A stretch of DNA of 64,000 nt from Yersinia similis. GTDB lineage: Bacteria > Pseudomonadota > Gammaproteobacteria > Enterobacterales > Enterobacteriaceae. The position numbers were made by a program, and so were the translations under genes. Location: contig NZ_CGBP01000011.1 in assembly GCF_001053095.1 (NCBI RefSeq), positions 1 to 64,000 on the forward strand, written 5' to 3'. Below, one piece after another: positions 20,308 through 30,046 of this stretch; position 1 is the stretch's first letter, and every line of letters starts with the position of its first letter. The notes beneath the pieces were generated by a model. The model did no database searches, was not told the origin of the DNA, and saw only the letters and a list, made by a program, of their open reading frames with translations.

Positions 20308-21183
20308 ATGAACGAGAAAGTATTTGCCCTCCCCGTTGTCGAACAAATCTCTCCTTATATCAGCCAGCGTCAACTGGATGAATTGCCGGTAGTGGTTGTT
20401 TCTCATCCGAAGGTACGTGCGGCAATAAGTTTGCAGGGTGCCCATTTACTGGCCTATCAACCCAGTGGTGAACAACCAATTATTTGGCTGAGCAATAACA
20501 CGCCTTTTAAAGAGGGTATTGCGATTCGTGGAGGGGTTCCAATTTGTTGGCCTTGGTTTGGCCCAACGGCACAACCCGCTCATGGTTTTGCCCGTATCTC
20601 ACCATGGACGCTCAGTGCTCATGATGAAAATGAAAACGGCGTCATTCTGACTTTTACCCTTGAAGACAGCGACACAACCCGTCAATACTGGCCACATGCC
20701 TTCACCTTGATCGCGCGTTTCAAGTTGGGAGATGAATGTGAAGTTGAACTGGAATCACACGGTGATTATCAGGCTGCGGCTGCATTACATACCTACTTCC
20801 AGATTGGCGATATAAGTCAAATTAAAGTCAGCGGACTGGGTGAGAAGTATTTAGATAAAGTGCTGAAAGTTGCCGATGTCACTCAACAAGGCGATTTAGT
20901 CTTTAACGGCCAAACTGACCGTGTCTATACCCAACCTGAAGCCTATAGTCTGATAAAAGATGCCGCGCTGAAACGAACTATTGAGGTCCATCACCATCAC
21001 CAAAGTGATGTGGTTGCCTGGAACCCCGGCGCTGAATTGTCCTGCAGCATGGTAGATATGCCAAATGATGGCTATAAAACGATGGTTTGCGTAGAAACCG
21101 CACGAGTCAACAAGCCATTGGTGGCTGCGCCTGATGCACCAGCACGTTTGGCGATGACGCTCCGGAGCCGTAAAAACACCTGA
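20308..21183 (+). CDS. yeaD: Glucose-6-phosphate 1-epimerase-like mutarotase
   Basis: An aldose-1-epimerase-fold protein of 291 residues (294 in E. coli), predicted to interconvert the alpha and beta anomers of hexose 6-phosphates. Family motifs seen are LQGAHLLAY, AIRGGVPICWPWFGP, the His of AHGFAR, and WNPGAELS with PNDGYKTMVCVET near the C-terminus. It follows gapA, a glycolytic neighbour, as in E. coli. A bidirectional hairpin lies between its end and that of convergent mipA. Confidence 0.93.
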   Translation: MNEKVFALPVVEQISPYISQRQLDELPVVVVSHPKVRAAISLQGAHLLAYQPSGEQPIIWLSNNTPFKEGIAIRGGVPICWPWFGPTAQPAHGFARISPWTLSAHDENENGVILTFTLEDSDTTRQYWPHAFTLIARFKLGDECEVELESHGDYQAAAALHTYFQIGDISQIKVSGLGEKYLDKVLKVADVTQQGDLVFNGQTDRVYTQPEAYSLIKDAALKRTIEVHHHHQSDVVAWNPGAELSCSMVDMPNDGYKTMVCVETARVNKPLVAAPDAPARLAMTLRSRKNT

Positions 21184-21208
21184 TACCGACAGTTCGGTAA
21201 ATATGAAA

Positions 21209-21227
21209 ATGGGGCCTGTGGCCCCAT
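21209..21227. terminator. Bidirectional terminator between yeaD and mipA
   Basis: ATGGGGCC / GGCCCCAT with a 3-base loop between two convergent genes; A-rich before and T-containing after. Confidence 0.7.
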
Positions 21228-21246
21228 TGGTCTTGTTCAACGCTGA

Positions 21247-21996
21247 TTAGCGGAATGTATAGGTAACGCCTGTCCACAACACGCCAGTGTATGATTTATC
21301 CACCATTGGGCTGTTTTTAACTTCATTAGCCAGACGGATATAACGGCCAGTAAAGAAAGCATTCCAATTTGGATTGATATTGTAGTTAGCAGACAGCTCC
21401 AAATACGGTGACCAGCTATCGCTTGGGTTATATTCAGCCAAACCACTGCGCGCAGACTCACCACGGCTCACACCATAGTAGTAGCTATTCTGATCTTTGC
21501 TGTTCCAGCTCATACCGGCACCCGGCGTTAACGTCCAGCTATCAATGCTAAAGCGGTACAAATACGCTAAGTCACCAACAAAACCATTGCTGTTATCCAA
21601 TACATCACCAGCAAACATCGCACGCAGAGTCCCCCAATCCTCAATGTGAGAATAAGACATCCCTGCCATCATGGTGCTACGACGTCTATTGAGTTGCTTC
21701 ATCTGCTGATCGTCACTGTCACCGGGTTTGAAGTGCAGTGGTGAGTAGAAAGCATCAATTGATAAACGATTACTGCTATCGTTCCACAGGTAATAACCTG
21801 CTGCCAGTGTCCGGAAGTAAAAATTATCACTCTCATAAGAGACAACAGGTACGGGATAGACACGATCATTTTTGCCACGGTAAGGGTCCGGGCTGACTAA
21901 TGCAGAAGCCCCCAGAGACCAATTTCCTGCATTGGCGGTTGGCATGCAAACAGCCAATGCAACTGTTAAAGCCGCCAGCGTTTTTATTTGGTTCAT
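21247..21996 (-). CDS. mipA: MltA-interacting protein MipA/OmpV family
   Basis: A 249-residue outer-membrane protein. Residues 1-23 form a signal peptide (ending TANA), and the rest alternates like a beta barrel, finishing with an aromatic C-terminal strand (VTYTFR). E. coli MipA (248 residues) scaffolds the murein hydrolase MltA and the synthase PBP1B. Conserved stretches are GASALVSPDPYRG near the N-terminus and SWSPYLELSANYNINPNW. A longer frame to 22143 exists but the ATG at 21996 begins the signal peptide. Divergent from yeaG. Confidence 0.93.
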   Translation of the reverse strand: MNQIKTLAALTVALAVCMPTANAGNWSLGASALVSPDPYRGKNDRVYPVPVVSYESDNFYFRTLAAGYYLWNDSSNRLSIDAFYSPLHFKPGDSDDQQMKQLNRRRSTMMAGMSYSHIEDWGTLRAMFAGDVLDNSNGFVGDLAYLYRFSIDSWTLTPGAGMSWNSKDQNSYYYGVSRGESARSGLAEYNPSDSWSPYLELSANYNINPNWNAFFTGRYIRLANEVKNSPMVDKSYTGVLWTGVTYTFR

Positions 21997-22439
21997 TTCT
22001 TTACGATCTTTTTTCACGAAGTAAATTCCCTTAGTAACAAAATAATCAGCTAACTTAGTGTAAATCAATTGGTTGTCAGTAGCGAAATCTTTACATATGC
22101 AAAATTGATGTGAATGCCCTCTGCTGTACTTACTGCCAATCATGAACTCACTGGCAATCCAAAATTTACGTCTATTTAATTACAATAAAATAACGAGATA
22201 TTCAAACAGATAAGTCCAATTAATCATATACAACATACTGACAATGAAATAAAAAATAGATTTAATTACTAAATAATGGTTATTTATTGTTCTAAGGGTG
22301 GCAAATCTATGGTCAGGGCTAACTTGACCTTTAGAGGAGACGCGACCATAACAATAAGGTAGTAGTTTCAAAATTTTAACCCAATAAAACACTACTACTC
22401 TTTTATGTTCCCAACCATTCAAACAGGACGGGCATCGCT
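21997..22439. other. Divergent promoter region of mipA and yeaG
   Basis: AT-rich on the mipA side; no open frame on either strand with a ribosome site. YeaG is under RpoS and nitrogen control in E. coli, but I could not pick out a specific sigma-54 or RpoS box here. Confidence 0.45.
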
Positions 22440-24374
22440 ATGAACATATTTGATCATTATCGCCAGCGCTATGAAGCGGCCAAGGACGAAGAGTTCACTC
22501 TGCAGGAATTTCTCGCTATCTGTCAGCAAGATCGTAGTGCGTATGCCAATGCGGCTGAACGTCTGCTGATGGCTATTGGTGAGCCAGTCATGGTCGATAC
22601 CGCACTAGAATCCCGCATGTCTCGGCTATTTTCTAATCGAGTTATCGCACGTTATCCTGCGTTTGAAGAGTTCTATGGCATGGAGGAGGCCATAGAACAG
22701 ATTGTTTCTTATCTCAAACATGCCGCTCAAGGGTTAGAAGAAAAGAAACAAATCCTTTATTTGCTCGGCCCGGTCGGCGGGGGTAAATCATCACTGGCGG
22801 AGCGCTTAAAAGCGCTGATGCAACGTGTGCCTATTTATATATTAAGTGCTAATGGCGAACGTAGCCCCGTGAATGACCATCCGTTGTGCTTATTTAACCC
22901 GCAGGAAGATGCGGCAATTTTGGCCAAAGAGTACAACATTCCAAACCGTTATCTCGGTACTATCATGTCGCCATGGGCAGCAAAACGGCTACATGGGTTT
23001 GGCGGTGACATCACTAAATTCAAAGTGATCAAAGTCTGGCCTTCTATCCTTGAACAGATTGCGATAGCAAAAACTGAACCCGGTGATGAGAATAATCAGG
23101 ATATTTCCGCATTGGTGGGAAAAGTGGATATCCGTAAGCTGGAGCATCACGCCCAGAACGATCCTGACGCCTATGGTTATTCCGGTGCATTGTGCCGCGC
23201 AAACCAAGGGATAATGGAATTCGTTGAGATGTTTAAAGCACCTATTAAAGTGCTGCATCCATTACTGACCGCAACGCAGGAAGGAAACTATAACGGAACG
23301 GAGGGAATATCCGCCCTTCCATTTAGTGGAATTATTCTCGCGCACTCAAACGAATCTGAATGGGTGACATTCCGTAATAATAAAAACAATGAGGCCTTCC
23401 TTGACCGCGTTTATATCGTCAAAGTGCCTTATTGCCTACGGGTCTCGGAAGAGATCAAGATTTATGACAAATTGCTCCAGAACAGTGAATTAACCCATGC
23501 ACCTTGTGCTCCGGGGACGTTGGAAACGCTGGCACGGTTCTCGATTCTTTCGCGAATGAAAGAGCCAGCGAACTCCAGCATTTACTCCAAAATGCGGGTG
23601 TATGACGGTGAAAGTTTGAAAGATACCGATCCAAAAGCCAAATCTTATCAGGAGTATCGGGATTACGCGGGGGTTGATGAAGGTATGAGCGGCCTATCCA
23701 CCCGCTTCGCCTTTAAAATTCTGTCGCGGGTATTTAACTTTGACCATGCTGAAGTGGCAGCCAACCCAGTTCATCTGTTTTATGTGTTAGAACAGCAAAT
23801 TGAGCGTGAACAGTTCCAACAAGATATTGCAGAGAAATACCTTGAGCACCTGAAAGGTTATCTGATCCCGAAATATGCCGAATTTATCGGGAAAGAGATC
23901 CAAACCGCCTATCTGGAATCTTACTCTGAATACGGCCAGAACATATTTGACCGTTATGTTATCTATGCTGATTTTTGGATTCAGGATCAAGAGTACCGAG
24001 ATCCTGATACCGGTCAGTTGTTTGACCGTGAATCACTGAATGCAGAATTGGAGAAAATTGAAAAACCCGCAGGTATCAGTAATCCGAAAGATTTTCGTAA
24101 TGAAATCGTCAACTTTGTGTTACGCGCCAGAGCAAATAACAATGGCCGTAATCCAAACTGGACCAGTTATGAAAAGTTGCGCACGGTGATCGAGAAAAAA
24201 ATGTTCTCCAATACCGAAGAGTTACTGCCGGTTATCTCCTTTAATGCCAAAACGTCAACAGATGAACAGAAAAAGCATGATGATTTTGTCGATCGGATGA
24301 TGGAGAAAGGTTATACCCGTAAGCAAGTTCGTTTGCTGTGTGAATGGTATCTGCGGGTAAGAAAATCTTCATAA
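22440..24374 (+). CDS. yeaG: PrkA-type serine protein kinase YeaG
   Basis: A 644-residue cytoplasmic protein of the PrkA family, an AAA+-like ATPase domain (Walker A GPVGGGKSS at 110-118) followed by a region described as a serine kinase. E. coli YeaG is the same length and is induced in stationary phase and nitrogen starvation, where it works with YeaH in adaptation to sustained starvation. The arrangement of yeaG, yeaH and later ycgB (SpoVR) in one genome is a known functional trio; all three are in this window. The stop codon is 150 bases before yeaH. Confidence 0.96.
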   Translation: MNIFDHYRQRYEAAKDEEFTLQEFLAICQQDRSAYANAAERLLMAIGEPVMVDTALESRMSRLFSNRVIARYPAFEEFYGMEEAIEQIVSYLKHAAQGLEEKKQILYLLGPVGGGKSSLAERLKALMQRVPIYILSANGERSPVNDHPLCLFNPQEDAAILAKEYNIPNRYLGTIMSPWAAKRLHGFGGDITKFKVIKVWPSILEQIAIAKTEPGDENNQDISALVGKVDIRKLEHHAQNDPDAYGYSGALCRANQGIMEFVEMFKAPIKVLHPLLTATQEGNYNGTEGISALPFSGIILAHSNESEWVTFRNNKNNEAFLDRVYIVKVPYCLRVSEEIKIYDKLLQNSELTHAPCAPGTLETLARFSILSRMKEPANSSIYSKMRVYDGESLKDTDPKAKSYQEYRDYAGVDEGMSGLSTRFAFKILSRVFNFDHAEVAANPVHLFYVLEQQIEREQFQQDIAEKYLEHLKGYLIPKYAEFIGKEIQTAYLESYSEYGQNIFDRYVIYADFWIQDQEYRDPDTGQLFDRESLNAELEKIEKPAGISNPKDFRNEIVNFVLRARANNNGRNPNWTSYEKLRTVIEKKMFSNTEELLPVISFNAKTSTDEQKKHDDFVDRMMEKGYTRKQVRLLCEWYLRVRKSS

Positions 24375-24523
24375 TTTTTCTATCGAAAGTAGAGTTCAGG
24401 CACAGGAAGGCAAAACCATGCACTGAGTCATTGGCGTTACAGCTAACACCGCTGTAACGCCAAGTACAAAGGGACAGTGTGGGGCTGGTGGATGCAAGCT
24501 TGGCAAAGTCGTTTGGGGGATAT

Positions 24524-25798
24524 ATGGGCTATTTCATTGACAGACGACTTAACGGTAAGAATAAAAGCATGGTGAATCGCCAGCGCTTTTTACGCCGCTA
24601 TAAGTCGCAAATTAAACAGTCGATTGCCGATGCCATCAACAAACGGTCGGTAACCGATATAGAAAGTGGCGAGTCAGTTTCAATACCTATCGACGACATC
24701 AATGAGCCAATGTTTCATCAAGGCAATGGTGGGCTGCGCCATCGGGTGCATCCCGGCAATGACCATTTTATCACCAATGACCGGGTAGACCGCCCTCAAG
24801 GCGGTGGAAGTAGTGGTAGCGGTCAAGGCAATGCCGGTAAAGATGGTGAAGGTGAGGATGAGTTTGTCTTTCAGATCTCTAAAGATGAGTACCTGGACTT
24901 ACTGTTTGAAGATCTCGCCCTGCCTAATCTGAAAAGAAATCAGTACAAACAACTGGCAGAGTTTAAAACGCACCGGGCGGGTTATACCTCTAATGGCGTG
25001 CCTGCCAATATCAGTGTGGTACGTTCACTACAAAATTCACTGGCTCGCAGAACCGCGATGACCGCCAGCAAACGGCGCGAGTTACGTGAACTGGAAGCAG
25101 CGCTTAATGTGCTGGAGAATTCTGAGCCAGCGCAATTGTTGGAGGAAGAACGCCTACGCAAGGAGATTACCGAGTTAAAGCAAAAAATTGCTCGGGTACC
25201 GTTTATTGATACCTTTGATTTACGTTATAAAAATTATGAACGCCGCCCTGAACCCTCCAGCCAAGCTGTCATGTTCTGTTTGATGGATGTCTCGGGATCC
25301 ATGGACCAAGCCACGAAAGATATGGCTAAACGGTTTTATATTCTGCTCTATCTATTCCTGAGCCGGACATATAAAAATGTCGATGTGGTGTATATCCGCC
25401 ACCATACGCAAGCCAAAGAAGTGGATGAACAGGAGTTTTTCTACTCGCAAGAAACCGGCGGAACCATTGTCTCCAGCGCACTGAAATTAATGGATGAAGT
25501 GGTTCAGGAGCGTTATGACCCGGCGCAGTGGAACATTTATGCCGCTCAGGCTTCTGATGGTGATAACTGGGCAGATGACTCGCCATTGTGCCATGAATTA
25601 CTGGCCAAAAAGATTCTACCGGTGGTGCGTTACTACAGCTATATCGAGATAACCCGTCGTGCTCATCAGACGTTATGGCGCGAGTATGAAGATCTGGAAG
25701 AAAAATTCGACAACTTTGCCATACAACATATTCGTGAACCCGAAGATATTTATCCCGTCTTCCGTGAGTTATTTCATAAACAGACCGTGGATAATTAG
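24524..25798 (+). CDS. yeaH: YeaH/YhbH family protein (DUF444)
   Basis: A 424-residue protein with an N-terminal basic region ([12 protein letters not shown]), a Gly/Ser-rich low-complexity linker near 93-110, a helical middle and a C-terminal von Willebrand A-like domain with the MIDAS motif DVSGSMD. It is a partner of the YeaG kinase in starvation adaptation. A frame open from 24479 is available, but the ATG at 24524 has GGGGGA six bases upstream and gives the family start. Same strand as yeaG and probably co-transcribed. Confidence 0.95.
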   Translation: MGYFIDRRLNGKNKSMVNRQRFLRRYKSQIKQSIADAINKRSVTDIESGESVSIPIDDINEPMFHQGNGGLRHRVHPGNDHFITNDRVDRPQGGGSSGSGQGNAGKDGEGEDEFVFQISKDEYLDLLFEDLALPNLKRNQYKQLAEFKTHRAGYTSNGVPANISVVRSLQNSLARRTAMTASKRRELRELEAALNVLENSEPAQLLEEERLRKEITELKQKIARVPFIDTFDLRYKNYERRPEPSSQAVMFCLMDVSGSMDQATKDMAKRFYILLYLFLSRTYKNVDVVYIRHHTQAKEVDEQEFFYSQETGGTIVSSALKLMDEVVQERYDPAQWNIYAAQASDGDNWADDSPLCHELLAKKILPVVRYYSYIEITRRAHQTLWREYEDLEEKFDNFAIQHIREPEDIYPVFRELFHKQTVDN

Positions 25799-25904
25799 CA
25801 GTAATATTAGCCGGTTAGTTTTTTCTTATTCAGAAAACATTTTCCGGCTTTTTTATGGGCTAAAATTATCACTTCCCGCTATTCGTGGATCACAAGCTGA
25901 ATTG

Positions 25905-27020
25905 ATGAAATGGTATAATGGATTACGGCATCCGGGTGTATTAGCGGCATTCTCTGCAGCAATACTGTTTGGTGCCGGTACCCCTCTGGCAAAACAATTA
26001 CTGAATACCGTTAGCCCATGGTTATTGGCCGGTTTGCTTTACCTTGGCTCCGGTATTGGTCTAACACTCTACCGCCTAATCACACGCCCAGCGGCGGTGA
26101 GCCTGCCCCGTAACGAATTACTGTGGTTTATTGGTGCCATCCTCTCTGGGGGCATTATCGCACCCGTACTACTAATGGTCGGCCTCACGGGTATGCCCGC
26201 CTCTGGCGCATCACTGCTACTCAATGCTGAAGGGGTATTCACCGCCCTTTTAGCCTGGTTCGCCTTCAAAGAGAATGTTGACCGCCGTATTGCTCTGGGT
26301 ATGGTGGTTATCATCGCTGGCGCAATAGTACTTAGCTGGCCAAGAGGAGTACTTAGCTGGCCGGGAGAAGCTCAATTTGCCGGATTATGGCCGACACTGG
26401 CCATCTTAGGTGCTTGCTTTGCTTGGGGAATTGATAACAATCTGACCCGTAAAGTCTCGCTGAACGATGCAACCTGGATTGCCGCCGTCAAAGGGGGCGT
26501 TGCCGGAGTGGTTAATCTGGCGCTGGCCTTCGCCCTCGGAGCAACATTGCCTCCTTTGGGAAACCTCGTTGGCGCATTGTTGGTTGGATTTTTGGCTTAT
26601 GGTGTCAGTTTGGCGCTATTTGTCATTGGATTACGCCACCTCGGCACTGCCCGCACTGGTGCCTATTTTTCTATTGCACCGTTTTTAGGCGCAGTGTTGG
26701 CGGTCGCCTTAGGTGACACCGTCACTATTCCATTGCTCATCGCGGGCATTTTGATGGCGATAGGGATCGGGTTACATCTTACGGAGCAGCATGAACATCA
26801 ACATATCCATGATGAAATGATACATGAGCATGAACATATTCATGACGAACATCATCAACATCTCCATGACTTTTCGGTAGACGTGGGTACCTCCCACAAG
26901 CATCGTCATCAGCACCTGCCGATGACGCACTCTCATTCGCATTTTCCTGATTCACACCATCGGCATAAACATCTTCGCCATAAACATCATCAACACAAGC
27001 ATCATCAACACAAGCACTAG
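25905..27020 (+). CDS. EamA/DMT-family transporter with histidine-rich tail
   Basis: A 371-residue protein with about ten hydrophobic segments in two EamA repeats (residues about 10-290), typical of drug/metabolite exporters. The last ~80 residues form a soluble tail in which about 30 are histidines, often as HxH or HHxH, a plausible metal-binding tail like those of zinc and nickel carriers. The DNA of the tail is built from short repeats (CATCATCAACACAAG). Residues near 142-155 contain a tandem 7-residue duplication (VLSWPRG, VLSWPGE) from a 21-bp repeat. The frame is open further upstream, inside yeaH, but the first ATG after yeaH is at 25905. Substrate unknown; metal or metabolite efflux is an inference. 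Confidence 0.85.
   Translation: MKWYNGLRHPGVLAAFSAAILFGAGTPLAKQLLNTVSPWLLAGLLYLGSGIGLTLYRLITRPAAVSLPRNELLWFIGAILSGGIIAPVLLMVGLTGMPASGASLLLNAEGVFTALLAWFAFKENVDRRIALGMVVIIAGAIVLSWPRGVLSWPGEAQFAGLWPTLAILGACFAWGIDNNLTRKVSLNDATWIAAVKGGVAGVVNLALAFALGATLPPLGNLVGALLVGFLAYGVSLALFVIGLRHLGTARTGAYFSIAPFLGAVLAVALGDTVTIPLLIAGILMAIGIGLHLTEQHEHQHIHDEMIHEHEHIHDEHHQHLHDFSVDVGTSHKHRHQHLPMTHSHSHFPDSHHRHKHLRHKHHQHKHHQHKH
26327..26368 (+). repeat. 21-bp tandem duplication inside the EamA gene
   Basis: Two copies of AGTACTTAGCTGGCC with a related 6-base tail follow each other directly and keep the frame, adding seven residues. Confidence 0.85.
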
Positions 27021-27039
27021 CGGTATAAACACGAAGTTC

Positions 27040-27693
27040 TCACCGCTCATCCAATTGGCTGAAGCGCTGAACAAGATAATCCAATACGCTGCGTACCGAG
27101 GGTAGCAACCCGCGCCTTGAAGGATAGACCGCATGAATAATCTCATGGCGGACTGACCAATCAGGCAATAGGCGAACTAATGTGCCTACGGCCAGTTGTT
27201 CCGTCACCATCATCAGTGGCAATTGCACCCCCCCTACACCGGCCAATGCCGCACTACGTAAGGTATTCATATCTGCTGTCACCAACCGTGGCTGATGATA
27301 CACCGCCGCATGAGCCTTCTCCGGCCCTTCTAAGTTCCAAATAAACGCTTGCTGAGGTTGCCCTAATCCAAGGCTTGGCCAACCAGTTAGATCAGCCGGA
27401 GTATTTACTTCACCCTGTCGCCCTATCAACTCAGGGCTAGCGACCAAACACTGGCAGCGATTACCCAGAACCCGCAGCACTAAATCGCTATTTTGTAATG
27501 GCGGTGGCCGAACGCGAATTGCAATATCAATGGCCTCAGCAACGGGATCTACTTGCCGGTTAGTCGCTTCCAGATGGATAGTCACCAAAGGACAACTGGC
27601 CATAAAATCCGCCAGCATGGTACTGACAGTTGCCTGCAACAGTGCCACCGGGCAGGTGATTCGCACCACGCCGCGGGGTTGGGCAACATCCAC
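27040..27693 (-). pseudogene. LysR-type regulator, N-terminal HTH deleted
   Basis: About 215 residues of a LysR-family substrate-binding domain: it begins in the PRGVVRITCPVALLQ strand that normally follows the linker, and contains the expected IAIRVRPPPLQNSDLV and LVASPELIGRQG segments. The whole helix-turn-helix (about 80-90 residues) is absent; upstream of the junction the minus-strand frame hits a stop in DNA that belongs to the neighbouring pirin-like gene. It cannot bind DNA as it stands. In the intact state this regulator was probably divergent from the pirin-like gene. The frame is otherwise undamaged, suggesting that the loss is recent. Confidence 0.85.
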
Positions 27694-28559
27694 ACCGTGG
27701 TTTTAAAACGGTTACCATTGTTTATCACGGTGAAGTCGAACACCGCGATTCAACCGGTAACGGCGGTATCATTGGTCCGGGTGATGTGCAATGGATGACT
27801 GCAGGTGCAGGTATTCTGCATGAAGAGTTCCACTCAGATACTTTTGCGCAAAAAGGCGGCCCTTTTGAGATGGTACAGCTATGGGTCAATTTACCGGCTA
27901 AAGATAAAATGACCGCACCCGGCTATCAGGCCATTCGTAGTGGGGTTATTCCACAGGTTAATTTACCTGACGATGCAGGGAATCTGCGGGTTATTGCAGG
28001 TGAATATGCCGGAAACATTGGGCCAGCAAAGACATTTTCACCACTGAATGTCTGGGATATTCGGTTAACTCAAGGAAATAATTGTGAGTTTTCACTGCCA
28101 ACAGGCTGGAACACTGCACTGATTGTGTTACATGGGACCCTCTTAGTGAATGGTGATGCCGTTGCCCGCGAAGCAGAAATGGTGCTACTGGATCCCACGG
28201 GTACTCATCTGAATATTGAGGCCAATAATGACGCCGTGTTGCTGCTGTTAAGCGGTGAACCAATCGACGAGCCTATTGTCGGTTATGGCCCATTTGTGAT
28301 GAATACTCAGACACAAATAGCTGAAGCTATTGGAGGTTATTGACAAAGTGCCCGCGACGGAGAGAACAGGCAGATCGTAAAGACGCCGTAAATACATCCA
28401 TGTAGGCTCGAGCCGCGCCATCCCTGGCGCGGACGCTTTACTCCTCTGCCTATCCTCACCGTTCAAGATCACGTCATCGGGGTTTGTCAGCAGTCTGACA
28501 TAGCTGAAGCTATTGCTGATTTTAATGGCGGCCGCTTTGGGAACATGGATGTTGTATAA
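27687..28559 (+). pseudogene. Pirin-like gene, 5' deleted and 3' interrupted
   Basis: The reading frame enters at HPHRGFKTVTIVYHGEV (27687), the middle of the N-terminal cupin of a pirin, so roughly the first 50-60 residues and the start are gone; the first internal ATG is at 27786. It continues through WMTAGAGILHEEF to a TGA at 28341-28343. That stop lies inside an inserted 167-bp palindromic element. Past the element the old frame resumes after a repeated target (IAEAIADFNGGRFGNM...) and ends at a TAA at 28557-28559. Both ends are therefore broken. Pirins are iron-containing cupins, some with quercetinase activity; this one is probably inactive. Confidence 0.85.
28333..28499 (+). mobile_element. 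167-bp palindromic mini-insertion (YPAL-like), copy A
   Basis: Starts GAGGTTATTGACAAA and ends TTTGTCAGCAGTCTGAC, with imperfectly complementary arms (GGCAGATCGTAAAGACGCC against GGACGCTTTACTCCTCTGCC) around a GGCTCGAGCC centre. It is flanked by a perfect 16-bp direct repeat ATAGCTGAAGCTATTG (28317-28332 and 28500-28515), itself a hairpin. It splits the 3' end of the pirin-like gene. Size and structure fit my memory of the Yersinia palindromic sequences; the family assignment is from memory. Confidence 0.8.
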
Positions 28560-28650
28560 CGGCACCTATCCGCCATTACCTGGCCACCATTTGGGCAGGT
28601 AATGGCGTTCATTGATGAGAGCCTACTACTGCTGGTGTCTATTGTCGGCA

Positions 28651-28689
28651 GTGATAAGTGTGATAAGTGATAAGTGATAAGTGATAAGT
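28651..28689 (+). repeat. Tandem heptamer (GTGATAA) array
   Basis: Five to six copies of a GTGATAA heptamer, with a two-base offset after the first. It is intergenic, between the pirin remnant and the MFS gene, and is likely to vary in copy number between strains. Confidence 0.9.
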
Positions 28690-28836
28690 AATATTCCCAC
28701 GATTGTCGTACCATAAAAATTCAATTAACCCCAGGTGACGTTGTCACTTAAATACGCTTAGCACTTATAGGTTTCCTATTTACGGACAAAGCCCTTATTC
28801 TTGTCGCCTTTGTAATTTGGATACGACTTCTTTGTC

Positions 28837-30030
28837 ATGCAAAAATTCCTTTTCCTGCTATTAAGCTTGATATTACTTGGCCCTTTGGGGATTGATCTCT
28901 ATTTACCGACCATCCCAGCCATTGCTAAAGGGCTAAATAGTAGTGAGTCTCTGATTCAATCAACTATTGCGCTGTTTATTCTAGTTCTGGGGCTCGGGCA
29001 ACTGATTGCTGGGCCATTGGTTGATAAATATGGCCGTAAGCCAATCGCTATTATCGGTATTGTTCTTTACATGCTGGGTGCCGCGATGGCCGCTCTGGCC
29101 GTGGATCCAGTCATGTTCGTCAGCTCCCGCTTGTTACAAGGTGTCTCGGTATGCTGCACAGCCGTGGTGGCCTTCAGTGGCGTCCGTGACCGCCTTAGCG
29201 GCAATGAAGCCGCACGTGCTTTTGGCTTCCTTAATGGCACGTTGAATATTGTCCCCGCATTGGCCCCGCTATTAGGTGGTTTACTGGCCGAAGCCTTTGG
29301 CTGGCGGGCACCGTTCTGGTTCCTGGCATTATACGGATTACTGGTTTTAGTCTTAATCATTATGTTCTTACCCGAAACCCGCCCGGCGAATACTCAACCA
29401 ATAAATGGCCTGCCAATAAAAAACTACCTGCGTATTTTGCGTGATGGCCGCTTTTTGGTATTTGCTCTGGTCAATGCAGGGGCCATGGGCATGGCATTAA
29501 CCTATGTATCATTGGCACCGAATGTATTGATGGTTGATGCAGGCCTCAGCCCGTTACAATTTTCGCTGGCATTTGGGGCTAATGGCTTCTGGATTATGGC
29601 AGTCAGTTTTTTTGCTAACCGGATTATTCAAAAAGTGGGCCGCCCTACCTGCCTGATGATCGGTAGCTTATTGATGGCCTTAGGCTGTTTTGGCTTGCTA
29701 TTTGGTCTGACACAACTGTCCGTTGATGTGCAGCATCACTGGCTGGTTTATATGTTACCGGTTGCCAGCGCCTGTGCCGGTTTAGCCTTTATGATGGGGC
29801 CTGCCACCAGTTATGCTCTAGAACCCTATGCGAATGAAGCGGGTGTTGCCTCAGCGTTAGTGGGATTTGTTCAAATGGCTGGGGGCGCTGCATTAGGCCT
29901 GTTGGCGATGGCACTGCCGATTGAACCTAAGTTGTCACTGGCTATCGTGATGCTGGCTGGCTGTTTACTGGCGTGGCAAGCGCGCCGAGCCAGTAAACAT
30001 GTCCGCGGCAAGTTGGAAGAAATACACTAA
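28837..30030 (+). CDS. Bcr/CflA-type MFS multidrug exporter
   Basis: A 397-residue protein with about 12 hydrophobic helices. The start MQKFLFLLLSLILLGPLGIDLYLP is typical of the Bcr/CflA group of drug:H+ antiporters, with the acidic residue in helix 1. The loop 2-3 motif GPLVDKYGRKP and the GxLAEAFGWRAPFW motif C of antiporters are visible. The substrate cannot be told from sequence. It converges with dadA, and a 14-bp hairpin lies at the junction. The ATG at 28837 directly begins the first helix. Confidence 0.9.
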   Translation: MQKFLFLLLSLILLGPLGIDLYLPTIPAIAKGLNSSESLIQSTIALFILVLGLGQLIAGPLVDKYGRKPIAIIGIVLYMLGAAMAALAVDPVMFVSSRLLQGVSVCCTAVVAFSGVRDRLSGNEAARAFGFLNGTLNIVPALAPLLGGLLAEAFGWRAPFWFLALYGLLVLVLIIMFLPETRPANTQPINGLPIKNYLRILRDGRFLVFALVNAGAMGMALTYVSLAPNVLMVDAGLSPLQFSLAFGANGFWIMAVSFFANRIIQKVGRPTCLMIGSLLMALGCFGLLFGLTQLSVDVQHHWLVYMLPVASACAGLAFMMGPATSYALEPYANEAGVASALVGFVQMAGGAALGLLAMALPIEPKLSLAIVMLAGCLLAWQARRASKHVRGKLEEIH

Positions 30031-30046
30031 CAACGGCAAATAATCG

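Noticed and set aside
28651-28689. CRISPR-like repeats at the heptamer array
   Set aside because: Units are seven bases long without spacers; it is a simple tandem repeat, and no cas genes are in the window.
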